IMG/VR virus record: IMGVR_UViG_3300021083_000095
Span: 1-27,867 of that record
Strand: one strand, 5' to 3'
DNA: 27,867 nt
From: a virus
The notes beneath the pieces were generated by a model. That model saw only the letters and a list, made by a program, of their open reading frames with translations. It had not been told where the DNA came from and did not search any database. Both the position numbers and the translations under genes were made by a program. Shown one piece after another: positions 1-6,311 of the stretch. Position 1 is the first letter of the stretch, and the number at the start of each line of letters is the position of its first letter.

Positions 1-2
1 GA

Positions 3-671
3 CTCGATACAGTCCTCGCTGATCTTGCCGAGATGGGGTTCGATGCGGAATGGGGCGTTATTTCTGCGGCCGACTGCGATGCTCCCCATTTACGAGAACG
101 AATCTGGATTGTGGCAAACGCCCGTTGCGGACGATTCGGTGAATCGGGCGAATGGCAAGATCAACAGCAGGGGCGAGCCGAAGCTATCAGCACAGGTGAG
201 ATTCCCGACTCCGAATACGATTGGATTTCGCAGCGACGGGGAACTGAAATTGCTGGCGTCGGCGTCGGCGTCGGCGTCGGAATACCTTGCCATGAGCCAC
301 AGAGCTTGCAAGTCGAAACAGATCAAGCATTATCCAACGCCGCGAACCAACGATGCGGAGAAGAGGGGCAACTTCGATGTGACGAATCCGCGCAATGGAT
401 TAGCGGCGTCAGTCAAGTCCTATCCGACTCCGAGCGCGAGCGCGAGCAAGGGATCGTCGCCGGCGAGCTTGGTTCGCAAGAATGGGAAAAGTCGAGAGAA
501 CGACCGGCTGGATCACGCAATTATGGCTTCGGACGGTGGCCAGTTGAACCCGGATTGGGAAGAGTGGTTAATGGGATGGCCAATCGGGCAGACCGCGTTA
601 AAGCCCTTGGAAACGGCCAGGTTCCAAGAGTGGTTGCAACAGCATTCGCCATCTTATCAAAGCGCTTCTGA
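3..671 (+). CDS. DNA cytosine-C5 methyltransferase, C-terminal part (cut by window start)
   Basis: The reading frame enters from the left edge, so the catalytic N-terminal motifs lie outside the window. What remains has the family's motif VIII-like segment CDAPHLRERIWIVA near the start. A variable target-recognition stretch follows, with recurring short segments such as VANARCG, IPDSEYD, LSNAANQRCG and LSDSERE. The end has the motif X signature VKALGNGQVPRVVATAF. Such enzymes methylate cytosine C5 in double-stranded DNA and in phages usually protect against host restriction. The stop overlaps the start of ninG (TGATG), so the two are probably translationally coupled. Four perfect tandem copies of GGCGTC at 255-278 encode a Gly-Val run. 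The same DNA in another forward frame also reads like a known protein family (see the next entry). The family call is firm; the recognition sequence cannot be read. Confidence 0.85.
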   Translation, partial: LDTVLADLAEMGFDAEWGVISAADCDAPHLRERIWIVANARCGRFGESGEWQDQQQGRAEAISTGEIPDSEYDWISQRRGTEIAGVGVGVGVGIPCHEPQSLQVETDQALSNAANQRCGEEGQLRCDESAQWISGVSQVLSDSEREREQGIVAGELGSQEWEKSRERPAGSRNYGFGRWPVEPGLGRVVNGMANRADRVKALGNGQVPRVVATAFAILSKRF

Positions 672-681
672 TGCTGCGTAA
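25..681 (+). CDS. Second open frame over the methyltransferase tail, itself family-like
   Basis: A 218-codon frame (TTG at 25, or ATG at 43) overlaps the methyltransferase tail in a different forward frame. It is not a random shadow. It has repeated LWQTP, FPTP, YPTPRTND and YPTPSASAS segments and ends with GGQLNPDWEEWLMGWPIG. I recognise this pattern from C-terminal regions of phage DNA methyltransferase proteins. It lacks the ALGNG motif X, which lies in the other frame over the same bases. Possibilities are real overprinting, a programmed or accidental frameshift linking two tail versions, or a database family that arose from annotating the wrong frame. No clear ribosome-binding site supports an independent start. 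I list it because both frames carry family signatures; whether it is expressed is unknown. Confidence 0.35.
   Translation: MPRWGSMRNGALFLRPTAMLPIYENESGLWQTPVADDSVNRANGKINSRGEPKLSAQVRFPTPNTIGFRSDGELKLLASASASASEYLAMSHRACKSKQIKHYPTPRTNDAEKRGNFDVTNPRNGLAASVKSYPTPSASASKGSSPASLVRKNGKSRENDRLDHAIMASDGGQLNPDWEEWLMGWPIGQTALKPLETARFQEWLQQHSPSYQSASDAA
255..278 (+). repeat. Hexamer tandem repeat (GGCGTC x4)
   Basis: Four perfect copies of GGCGTC lie inside the methyltransferase target-recognition region. They encode Gly-Val repeats in the methyltransferase frame and Ala-Ser repeats in the overlapping frame. A change in copy number would keep both frames open. A shorter GAGCGC repeat occurs near 434-449. 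Confidence 0.85.
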
Positions 682-1297
682 ATCACCTCTCCGCGCAAAG
701 ACCGCTGATACCTTAACGGTGAAGGTGCGCAAACCAAAGTGTAAAGGCTGCGGAGAGCGAAAAGAGCCATTTCGCCCATTTGCCGAGGTCTGCTCTCCCG
801 GATGCGCAGAAACGTATGTTCGACTGACCCGCGAGAAGGAAGCGCGGGCAGCGGCAAAGCGGGTACGGGCAGAGGATCGGGAGCGGAAGGAAAAAATAAA
901 GTCGCGCTCGGAACACATTGCCGAGCTACAGGTGATATTCAACCGATTTATCCGTGCGCGAGATATCGCAGCCGGCCATAACTGCATCGACTGTGACAAG
1001 CCGTTTGAACCGGATAAGCCGGGTGGATCTATCGATGCCGGGCATTATCTGGCCCGCAGTGTCGCCCCGCATCTCCGCTTTGACGAGCGCAATGTATTCG
1101 CCCAGCGGAAAAATTGCAACATGCCAGGCGGAACGACCAGGGCCGCTTTTCGCGCCGGGGTGGAGAGGCGTATCGGCACCGAGGCATTAGAGGCGCTGGA
1201 AGCCGATCAGGAACCGCGCAAGTGGACTATTCCCGAGCTAGTGGCAATGAAAGTGCTGTATCGGGCGAAATTGAAGGAATCGAAGCAATGCGCATGA
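671..1297 (+). CDS. ninG: NinG/Rap-like recombination protein
   Basis: This 208-residue protein matches the lambda NinG (Rap) family, structure-specific endonucleases that act on branched recombination intermediates. Visible features are an N-terminal Cys cluster (C24, C27, C41, C45), a basic helical stretch at about 50-80, the segment FNRFIRARD at 90-98, CIDC at 105-108, and DAGHYLARS followed by PHLRF at 122-137, which is the HNH-like metal-binding core. C149 sits where the last core cysteine is expected. Its length is close to lambda NinG. The start overlaps the methyltransferase stop as TGATG. The stop overlaps the next gene, so it is part of one early operon. The family assignment is strong; activity is inferred from the family. 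Confidence 0.9.
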   Translation: MLRKSPLRAKTADTLTVKVRKPKCKGCGERKEPFRPFAEVCSPGCAETYVRLTREKEARAAAKRVRAEDRERKEKIKSRSEHIAELQVIFNRFIRARDIAAGHNCIDCDKPFEPDKPGGSIDAGHYLARSVAPHLRFDERNVFAQRKNCNMPGGTTRAAFRAGVERRIGTEALEALEADQEPRKWTIPELVAMKVLYRAKLKESKQCA

Positions 1298-1734
1298 AAA
1301 CCGTCACTCGCTACAACTGCGACTTCTGCAACAAGCGCGGTTTCTCGGCCTCACATATGACAAAGCACGAGCGACATTGCACTCTCAATCCGAACAGAGA
1401 TTGCCGCGTCTGCGCGCTACTGGAAAACGGATGGGATGCTGATTTCGAGCGCAAAACGCTGCCTGAACTGATCGCCATGCTGCCAGATCCAGGCCAGATG
1501 CTGGCCGTTGACTGCTGCGACACCAACAACGAATACCGCAAGATGACTGAGGCACTGGAAGCCGTCTTGCCAGCCTTCCGGGATGCTACTGGCGGTTGCC
1601 CCGCATGCATGATGGCGGCGCTGCGCCAGGCGAAGATTCCCGTCCCGATGATGGAGGGATTCGATTTCAAGCAGGAGATGCAAAACATCATGGATTCGAT
1701 CAACGAAGCGCGCGAAGAAAATAGGTACTACTGA
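1288..1734 (+). CDS. Phage zinc-finger protein of unknown function
   Basis: A 148-residue protein starts with a Cys2-His-type finger: C11 and C14, then H23, H27, H30 and C31. Two more CxxC pairs follow at C39/C42 and C104/C107, so it probably binds more than one zinc. The start at 1288 has a GAAGGA ribosome-binding site about nine bases upstream; an ATG two codons later (1294) overlaps the ninG stop as ATGA and is possible. Similar small zinc-finger proteins are common beside ninG in phage early operons, but I know of no assigned function. DNA or RNA binding is an inference from the finger alone. Confidence 0.75.
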   Translation: MRMKTVTRYNCDFCNKRGFSASHMTKHERHCTLNPNRDCRVCALLENGWDADFERKTLPELIAMLPDPGQMLAVDCCDTNNEYRKMTEALEAVLPAFRDATGGCPACMMAALRQAKIPVPMMEGFDFKQEMQNIMDSINEAREENRYY

Positions 1735-1735
1735 C

Positions 1736-1894
1736 ATGAAATACAAAGGCCGAGAACTGGCGCATCCGGTGGCCATCATTCGGCGAACGATCGCCTTCGT
1801 GTTTTTGCACATATTGCGCGTCGCATTCTGTTCTGTGATGTGGTTTGGATGGGGCTATTCCGAGGCTAAGCGTTCATGGGACGAGATGCTATGA
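1736..1894 (+). CDS. Small single-pass membrane protein
   Basis: A 52-residue open frame starts one base after the zinc-finger stop. Residues about 18-40 are hydrophobic (IAFVFLHILRVAF then a Trp/Gly-rich stretch) and can form one membrane helix. Arg and Lys residues before it suggest the N-terminus stays inside. The C-terminus is short and charged. It overlaps the next frame by four bases (ATGA). The tight packing on both sides supports a real gene. No function is recognised. Confidence 0.5.
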   Translation: MKYKGRELAHPVAIIRRTIAFVFLHILRVAFCSVMWFGWGYSEAKRSWDEML

Positions 1895-2049
1895 GGTACA
1901 AATCGATCGATTCTGGAAATGATTTGTTTGCTCAAGTGAAAAATTTTATCGCGCCTGAAATCACGCAGCAAGTTCCGGCAGGTGAGCATAGCACTGGATT
2001 TGGCGCGAGTCGGTTCGGTGGCGAACCAAATTTGATGGAGTCGCGGTAA
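1891..2049 (+). CDS. Small hypothetical protein
   Basis: A 52-residue frame starts inside the previous stop (ATGA) and ends sharing one base with the next start (TAATG). This gap-free chain of starts and stops is the main evidence for translation. The product is soluble-looking, with a Gly/Ser-rich C-terminal half (GFGASRFGGEPN). No family is recognised. Confidence 0.5.
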   Translation: MRYKSIDSGNDLFAQVKNFIAPEITQQVPAGEHSTGFGASRFGGEPNLMESR

Positions 2050-2759
2050 TGCATTATTACAATCGAAATATAGGCGATTACGCAAAGAAGGCCGGCAAGC
2101 TATCAATGCTTGAGCACGGAGCGTACACGCTGCTTATCGATGCGTGCTATGACCGTGAAGAGTTCCCAACCGAGGATGATGCTATCGACTGGTGTTGGGC
2201 GCGCACTGATGAAGAAACGGCTGCTGTGCGCTTCGTTTTGCGCAAGTTTTTCGTGCTTTCTGATGGTAGGTATGTGCAAAACAGAATCCAAGAGGAGTTC
2301 GATAAATACCGCGAGAAGTGCGAAAAAAACGCCGAAATAGCCACGAAACGTGAGGAAGAAAAGCGAAATAAAGCACGAGTCGTGCACGACTCGTCACCAG
2401 AGCATCACGAAACAGCACCTAACCAAGAACCAAGAACCAATAACCATAAACCAAAGAAGATCAAAGACATTGCGCCTATCGGCGATCTGCTCGCCGACAT
2501 CGATGAGCAAGTTGCCAGTGACTTCAAAGCTCTCCGCAGCAAATTGCGCGCGCCGATCACGAAAACCGCAATGGATGGTCTGCGGCGGGAAGCTGCAAAA
2601 GCCGAGCTGACGCTGGAAGCGGTTTTGCGCATTTGCTGCGAGCGTGGTTGGCGCGGATTCAAAGCATCTTGGGATCGCGGCGATGGTGCGCTTCATGCTC
2701 CGCCCGAGGCAAAGTTCGATCCTGTCGCCCATGTCAATCGCAACCGAGTCCAATCATGA
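2049..2759 (+). CDS. DUF1376 (YdaU-like) protein, probable replication initiator
   Basis: The N-terminal 90 residues match the DUF1376 family: HYYNRNIGDYAKKAGKLSML, then EHGAYTLLIDACYDRE, then a segment ending in KFFVLSDGRYVQNR. This winged-helix-like domain occurs in phage genes that take the place of lambda O, next to a helicase loader, as here. A charged linker follows, where the DNA holds a 20-bp palindrome and five heptamer repeats (see the origin entry), then a C-terminal helical domain from about residue 145. A DnaB-loader-like gene starts in the stop codon. By analogy with lambda O it may bind the repeats inside its own gene and recruit the loader and host helicase. The domain is recognised; the initiator role is inferred from context. 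Confidence 0.8.
   Translation: MHYYNRNIGDYAKKAGKLSMLEHGAYTLLIDACYDREEFPTEDDAIDWCWARTDEETAAVRFVLRKFFVLSDGRYVQNRIQEEFDKYREKCEKNAEIATKREEEKRNKARVVHDSSPEHHETAPNQEPRTNNHKPKKIKDIAPIGDLLADIDEQVASDFKALRSKLRAPITKTAMDGLRREAAKAELTLEAVLRICCERGWRGFKASWDRGDGALHAPPEAKFDPVAHVNRNRVQS
2375..2455. other. Candidate replication origin inside the DUF1376 gene
   Basis: A perfect 20-bp palindrome, ACGAGTCGTGCACGACTCGT, lies at 2375-2394. Twenty-six bases further on are five tandem heptamers at 2421-2455: AACCAAG, AACCAAG, AACCAAT, AACCATA, AACCAAA. Lambda carries its origin as iterons inside gene O, just before P. Here the repeats lie inside a DUF1376 gene just before a P-like gene. The heptamers encode Asn-Gln-Glu-Pro and Asn-His-Lys-Pro-like repeats in the linker between the two protein domains, the place expected if DNA function constrains the coding. 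No experiment supports this; it rests on repeat structure and position. Confidence 0.6.
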
Positions 2760-3505
2760 ATGCACCATTGCCAGCCGTTTCAACACAACCATTTTCAAAG
2801 TGGTTCCAGGTTCATCCGAGCCTTGGAATCTCGATGATGGATCACCTTTTCAACCGACTGGATGGCGCCTATCCGCACAAGTGGCGCTCGAACTTTCCGA
2901 ATCAGCAAGCGATCGACAATTGGTCCGAGAGCTGGGCGGAGGAGTTTGAGGATTCCGGAATCACGCCGAACGATATCAAAGCTGGGATCAAGGCATGCAG
3001 AACACGCTACGACTGGCCGCCAAGCTGTGCGGAGTTCATCAGGGCTTGCAAGCCTTCAGTGGACCATCTTGTGGCGTATTACGAGGCTGTAGCGGGCGTG
3101 CAGGCGCGCCAGACGGGGCAGATGGGTGTCTGGTCGCACCGAGCGATATTCTGGGCTGCAATGCCGCTTTCCTTTGATTTGGGGAGCCAAACCTATTCGC
3201 AGATCAAGGTCCGATGGGAGCGTGCGCTGGCAGAGCAGATGGATCGCGGCGAATGGCCTCCGATACCGCAGCCGATGATTGCATTGCCTGAGCCTGGCAA
3301 GACGCAGCTATCACGGGCGAAGGCTGCTGAGATGATTCAGGAAATTGGCGCAGGCAACGTCGTCAAGACATACGACGATCAGATGGATCACAAGTTGTGG
3401 GCCAAGCGGATTATGGAGCGCGATAAGGCCGGTGACAAGACGTTGAGCGCTTTGCAAGTGCGCTTTGCAAGAGATGCGCTGGAGACTAAGCAATGTCGGA
3501 CCTAA
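2756..3505 (+). CDS. Lambda P-like replication protein (probable DnaB helicase loader)
   Basis: A 249-residue protein starts at the ATG that overlaps the DUF1376 stop (ATGA). Residues about 20-100 resemble the lambda P helical core: FNRLDGAYPHKWRSNFPN, then WAEEFEDSGITPNDIKAGI, then a YDWPPSCAEF segment matching the 'WPPSxxEF' signature of phage replication P proteins. The length is near lambda P (233). Such proteins bind host DnaB and load it at the phage origin with the initiator. The order initiator-with-repeats then loader repeats the lambda O-P layout. The C-terminal third is charged and helical. The family call is good; partner proteins are inferred. Confidence 0.75.
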   Translation: MNAPLPAVSTQPFSKWFQVHPSLGISMMDHLFNRLDGAYPHKWRSNFPNQQAIDNWSESWAEEFEDSGITPNDIKAGIKACRTRYDWPPSCAEFIRACKPSVDHLVAYYEAVAGVQARQTGQMGVWSHRAIFWAAMPLSFDLGSQTYSQIKVRWERALAEQMDRGEWPPIPQPMIALPEPGKTQLSRAKAAEMIQEIGAGNVVKTYDDQMDHKLWAKRIMERDKAGDKTLSALQVRFARDALETKQCRT

Positions 3506-3531
3506 CTTTAACTGAAAAAGGGAGATTGATT

Positions 3532-4077
3532 ATGGAATTTACTGCATTTCAAAAACTTCCGCGACTGTCGCGTGAAGTGATTATTACTGAAAAAATTGAC
3601 GGAACGAATGCGTCAGTTTGCATCACAGAAGATGGACAATTCCTTGTTGGTAGCAGAACGCGGTGGATTACACCAGAGAACGATAATCATGGATTCGCTG
3701 CGTGGGCATACTCCAACAAAGAAGAATTAATGAAACTCGGAGTTGGACACCACTTCGGGGAATGGTGGGGAACGGGAATACAACGCCGGTATGGAATCGC
3801 TGATAAAAGATTCAGCCTGTTCAATACTGCTCGCTGGTCAGATCCTGAAACAAGGCCTGCATGCTGTGATGTTGTGCCAGTACTTGCTGCTGGCGTTTTT
3901 AGCTCGCCAATGATTGAGGCGCAAATCCTGAGATTACAAGCCGATGGCAGTGTTGCGGCACCTGGTTTTATGAATCCAGAGGGCATTGTTATTTATCATA
4001 CTGCGGCAGGAATATCCTTCAAAAAGACGATTGATAAAGACGAAATTCCGAAGTCTTTAGCTATCGTTGGAAAGTAA
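3532..4077 (+). CDS. Small RNA ligase-family nucleotidyltransferase
   Basis: The 181-residue protein shows the ordered motifs of the covalent nucleotidyltransferase superfamily as in RNA ligases: motif I EKIDG at 20-24 with K21 as the AMP-accepting lysine, FGEWWG at 75-80 (motif III region), EGIVIY at 150-155 (motif IV) and FKKTI at 163-167 (motif V). It has only the catalytic domain. The start at 3532 follows GGGAGA with good spacing and gives the usual family N-terminus; an upstream ATG at 3493 would add 13 residues and overlap the loader gene. Such enzymes seal RNA nicks, and phage versions can repair tRNA cut by host defences. No kinase or phosphatase partner and no tRNA is seen nearby, so its substrate is open. 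Confidence 0.85.
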   Translation: MEFTAFQKLPRLSREVIITEKIDGTNASVCITEDGQFLVGSRTRWITPENDNHGFAAWAYSNKEELMKLGVGHHFGEWWGTGIQRRYGIADKRFSLFNTARWSDPETRPACCDVVPVLAAGVFSSPMIEAQILRLQADGSVAAPGFMNPEGIVIYHTAAGISFKKTIDKDEIPKSLAIVGK

Positions 4078-4117
4078 GGCGCACCAGGTCACACCCCGTC
4101 AAAGTTTGGGAAGCATT

Positions 4118-4243
4118 ATGAATACCGAAACGCTAGGATGGATTATATTGGTGGTCTTTTGCCTGGGCCTGATTTGGCTTGGCATCAAGGAATTTGATAG
4201 ATGGTTAGATGAATTTATGGATTGGGATGAAAAATGCAAATAA
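4118..4243 (+). CDS. Small membrane protein
   Basis: A 41-residue frame has a hydrophobic helix at about residues 7-23 (GWIILVVFCLGLIWLG) followed by an acidic tail rich in Asp, Glu and Trp. It begins 40 bases after the ligase gene and overlaps the start of the GroES-like gene by ten bases. The ribosome-binding site is weak (a G-rich stretch at 4108-4113). A one-helix inner-membrane protein is likely; no function is recognised. Confidence 0.45.
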   Translation: MNTETLGWIILVVFCLGLIWLGIKEFDRWLDEFMDWDEKCK

Positions 4244-4683
4244 AACCAACGAATGACCTATTGCTGATTCGGCGAATAGTTGCGGATCAGCCGAAAACAG
4301 CATCAGGAATACTGTTGCCGCCAGTTGAGGAATCGGCTGATACGCCGTATCGAGGCGTAGTGGTAGCCGCTGGACCTGGGAAGCCAGCAAAAGCATCTCA
4401 GGCTGCACAAGAGGTAATCGATGCTTTACAGTCGCTCGTTGATGCTTATCATGGCATGCCGAACATAAACTGGCCACAGCGCGGTATCGGGTTGGCGACG
4501 TGGCAGCGCGCGATTGATGCGCTGAAATCGCACAATGCAACGTCTGCACGATTGCCGATGCAAGTCAATGTCGGCGATACCGTTGTTTTTTCAAAAAATG
4601 GTTATCAGGAATTTAAAGTCGATGGGGAAACATTGATCGCACTCGGTGAAGCTTCTTGCTTGGGCGTTGTTGAAAGTCTATAA
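4234..4683 (+). CDS. GroES-like co-chaperonin with an inserted segment
   Basis: The two ends of this 149-residue protein match Hsp10/GroES. Residues 1-50 hold the first barrel strands, a mobile-loop-like segment (KTASGILLPP at 21-30) and the GVVVAAGPGK strand at 41-50. Residues about 108-149 match the closing half, with VNVGDTVVFSKNGYQEFKVD. Between them, residues about 53-107 form an unrelated, mainly helical insert not present in the roughly 97-residue GroES. The Gly-Ile-Leu-Leu of the mobile loop is the site that contacts GroEL in known proteins such as T4 gp31, so a role in folding phage proteins with host GroEL is likely. Some phages carry such proteins to fold their coat. The effect of the insert is unknown. 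Confidence 0.85.
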   Translation: MQIKPTNDLLLIRRIVADQPKTASGILLPPVEESADTPYRGVVVAAGPGKPAKASQAAQEVIDALQSLVDAYHGMPNINWPQRGIGLATWQRAIDALKSHNATSARLPMQVNVGDTVVFSKNGYQEFKVDGETLIALGEASCLGVVESL

Positions 4684-4714
4684 TAAACCCATAGAAAAAA
4701 TCGAAGGGTATGCC

Positions 4715-4966
4715 ATGAAAATAGAAGTCGATGCGATGTATCTCGAAGCACTGGAAAACGTGGATAAGATGGTGCGTATGGCTATGTCGATACCGAATAC
4801 CGGAGAATTTCTAGTGGGCGCGATCCAGGCGATCGACACATTGCGGCGTGACTTTGATATGCCTGTGCCGGAGTCGGTAAAACCACAAGCGGAACCGGCG
4901 CCGACTCCGCATGCATCCGAGTTGGCGATGGGATTGATCAAACGGGCGATGGATATCAAGCAATGA
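4715..4966 (+). CDS. Small hypothetical protein
   Basis: An 83-residue protein with a helical N-terminal half, a proline/alanine/glutamate linker around residues 50-67 (PVPESVKPQAEPAPTP) and a short helical C-terminus. The ATG at 4715 is preceded by GAAGGG at a good distance, which selects it over upstream starts in the same frame. Its stop overlaps the next start (ATGA at 4963-4966). No family is recognised. Confidence 0.6.
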   Translation: MKIEVDAMYLEALENVDKMVRMAMSIPNTGEFLVGAIQAIDTLRRDFDMPVPESVKPQAEPAPTPHASELAMGLIKRAMDIKQ

Positions 4967-5703
4967 AAAAATCCGAAACTTTCAAATTCTCCCCTGATCT
5001 GTGGTTCGGAAATCGCTCGTTACGGGCCTGTTCGCCGGCTGCGCGTGGAATGTGGATGGACTTGCTCGCGCTATGCCACGGATCGGGCGGATACCTGCAT
5101 ATCAACGGCCAGCCGGTAGACGATACCGCTCTTGCCAGGCTTACCGGGGAGCCGATTGGAACCGTGCGCAAGCTACTGAAAGAATTGGGCGACGCAGGCA
5201 TCTACTCGGTTGACGATCGCGGCCTGTACAGCTCACGGATGCGGCGAGATGCCGGATTTGTGGAACAGGCGAAGGTTTCTGGTGCGCGTGGGCAGGTCAA
5301 TAAAAAGGCGAAGTCAAAGACGGTTCGCCAAATTGCCGATGAAATGCCAGAAACCCATCCGAATAAGGAAATTGTGGAAAAATTGGCCGTTGTCAAGGTT
5401 GCGCCAAAAATCAAGTTCCGAAAAGAATTAGAAGTCAAGACGGAAAAATCGCCGATTATTCCGGCGCAGCCAAAAAGTCGCCCGCTCGACTGGTGGAAAA
5501 CAGACGCCGGATGGATGCGCAAGGGAAACGAGCAGGCAATCAGTAAGCGACCGGATGAACATATCGACGATTTCAAGGCCAGGGTCGCGGCAAGATTCCC
5601 CCCTGGCCCGCACTTGGACGTATTGCCGGCACGGATGAAAGAGCGGATTGTCAGCAAGGCGACATCAGACGACGATTCGATGCGGAAACAGTTCGGAAAG
5701 TAG
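4963..5703 (+). CDS. Winged-helix replication-like protein (DUF1376-like N-terminus)
   Basis: Residues 6-110 of this 246-residue protein resemble the N-terminal domain of phage replication proteins of the O/DUF1376 type: FKFSPDLWFGNRSLRACSPA, ARGMWMDLLALCH, a Gly-rich turn, then LARLTGEPIGTVRKLLKELG and GLYSSRMRRD, which read as a winged helix-turn-helix. A basic, low-complexity linker follows at about 110-165. The C-terminal part has PLDWWKTDAGWMRKG. It is the second such domain in this window, after the one at 2049, and it closes the early operon. It may be an extra initiator or a regulator that uses the same fold. I cannot choose between these. Confidence 0.6.
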   Translation: MKKSETFKFSPDLWFGNRSLRACSPAARGMWMDLLALCHGSGGYLHINGQPVDDTALARLTGEPIGTVRKLLKELGDAGIYSVDDRGLYSSRMRRDAGFVEQAKVSGARGQVNKKAKSKTVRQIADEMPETHPNKEIVEKLAVVKVAPKIKFRKELEVKTEKSPIIPAQPKSRPLDWWKTDAGWMRKGNEQAISKRPDEHIDDFKARVAARFPPGPHLDVLPARMKERIVSKATSDDDSMRKQFGK

Positions 5704-5725
5704 CGCCAGGAAGGAAAACTTTCTC

Positions 5726-5753
5726 TTGACAAACATATATTAATAGATAAAAT
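5726..5753 (+). promoter_or_regulatory. Sigma70-like promoter
   Basis: A perfect -35 hexamer TTGACA at 5726-5731 is followed after 16 bases by TAAAAT at 5748-5753, in an AT-rich stretch unlike its surroundings. It lies just after the early operon ends and 45 bases before the small basic gene at 5799, so it would drive that gene and the structured region behind it. Confidence 0.7.
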
Positions 5754-5798
5754 TATAGTTGCTCAATTTTGAGTAAAACCAATCCTCGCGAGGGAAAA

Positions 5799-5960
5799 AT
5801 GAAAAAAGATACGAAAATGGCTCACAAGCAGTCGAGTGTGATTAAACCGGGAACTGGTAGCGGTTCGCGGCCGATGGGCGGCAGCACCAAAACCCCGGTG
5901 TCGGCGCCGGAAGACAAAAAGACGATGGGCCGCGTCGGCAATGCCAAGGTTTTGAAGTAA
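5799..5960 (+). CDS. Small basic, disordered protein
   Basis: A 53-residue protein rich in Lys, Gly, Ser, Thr and Pro, with no predicted hydrophobic core, contains VIKPGTGSGSRPMGG and ends in GRVGNAKVLK. The ATG at 5799 follows GCGAGGG closely; an in-frame TTG at 5769 is less likely. It sits directly behind a strong promoter and ahead of a long structured non-coding stretch. Its composition fits a nucleic-acid-binding or assembly peptide, but this is a guess. No family is recognised. Confidence 0.55.
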   Translation: MKKDTKMAHKQSSVIKPGTGSGSRPMGGSTKTPVSAPEDKKTMGRVGNAKVLK

Positions 5961-6260
5961 TCATTTCCGGTGGATCGAGAGATCTACCGTCTGCACGATA
6001 CCGGGTAACGGTCACCCCGGCAGGCCACAGCGCAATGGTCGCATCATGCAGACGATAGGATTCTCACCCAGCGGCCGTAGAAGGCGCAATAAGGGATGCC
6101 CCCCGTTAGGGGGCTGAAACAGTTGATGGTTCTGCGGCACGTAATCGGATATCCGAGGATGCTGCGATAATAACGATGTGGCAACTGGCTAGGGCCAGTG
6201 GTGCGGTCGTTATGGTACGTAAAATTGCCTGGACGCAGGATGCGAGGGACCATCATTCAT
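5961..6260 (+). ncRNA. Candidate structured non-coding RNA (about 300 nt)
   Basis: No convincing gene lies here, but the bases fold into nested helices. The 5' part has a 9-bp hairpin, 5968-5976 with 5981-5989, capped by a GAGA (GNRA) tetraloop. A stem of 8 bp, 5988-5995 with 6047-6054, encloses two hairpins (6001-6005 with 6016-6020; 6023-6027 with 6036-6040). A 6-bp GC hairpin lies at 6098-6114. The 3' domain is closed by 6124-6130 with 6249-6255. It continues with 6132-6136/6234-6238 and 6139-6143/6216-6220, and contains 6170-6176/6207-6213 around hairpin 6184-6199. Two of the helices use G-U pairs that work only in plus-strand RNA. A promoter precedes it and a terminator follows. No Rfam family is recognised from memory. 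Confidence 0.55.
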
Positions 6261-6299
6261 AAAAACGCCCCGGCAGCGTGAACTACCGAGGCGTGTTTT
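6261..6299. terminator. Bidirectional rho-independent terminator
   Basis: An inverted repeat pairs ACGCC-CGG with CCG-GGCGT around a central loop, flanked by AAAAA on the left and TTTT on the right. It can therefore stop transcription from both sides. It separates the rightward small gene and structured RNA from the leftward cassette that ends at 6312, which is where converging units need one. Confidence 0.8.
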
Positions 6300-6311
6300 A
6301 CATGTTAAAAA

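Noticed and set aside
6044-6256. 70-codon leftward frame over the structured region
   Set aside because: No ribosome-binding site of note, unlikely composition, and the region's stems and G-U pairs point to plus-strand RNA.
5961-6260. tRNA or tmRNA in the structured region
   Set aside because: No acceptor stem with T-loop (GGTTCGAATC-like) or CCA end; helices do not make a cloverleaf.
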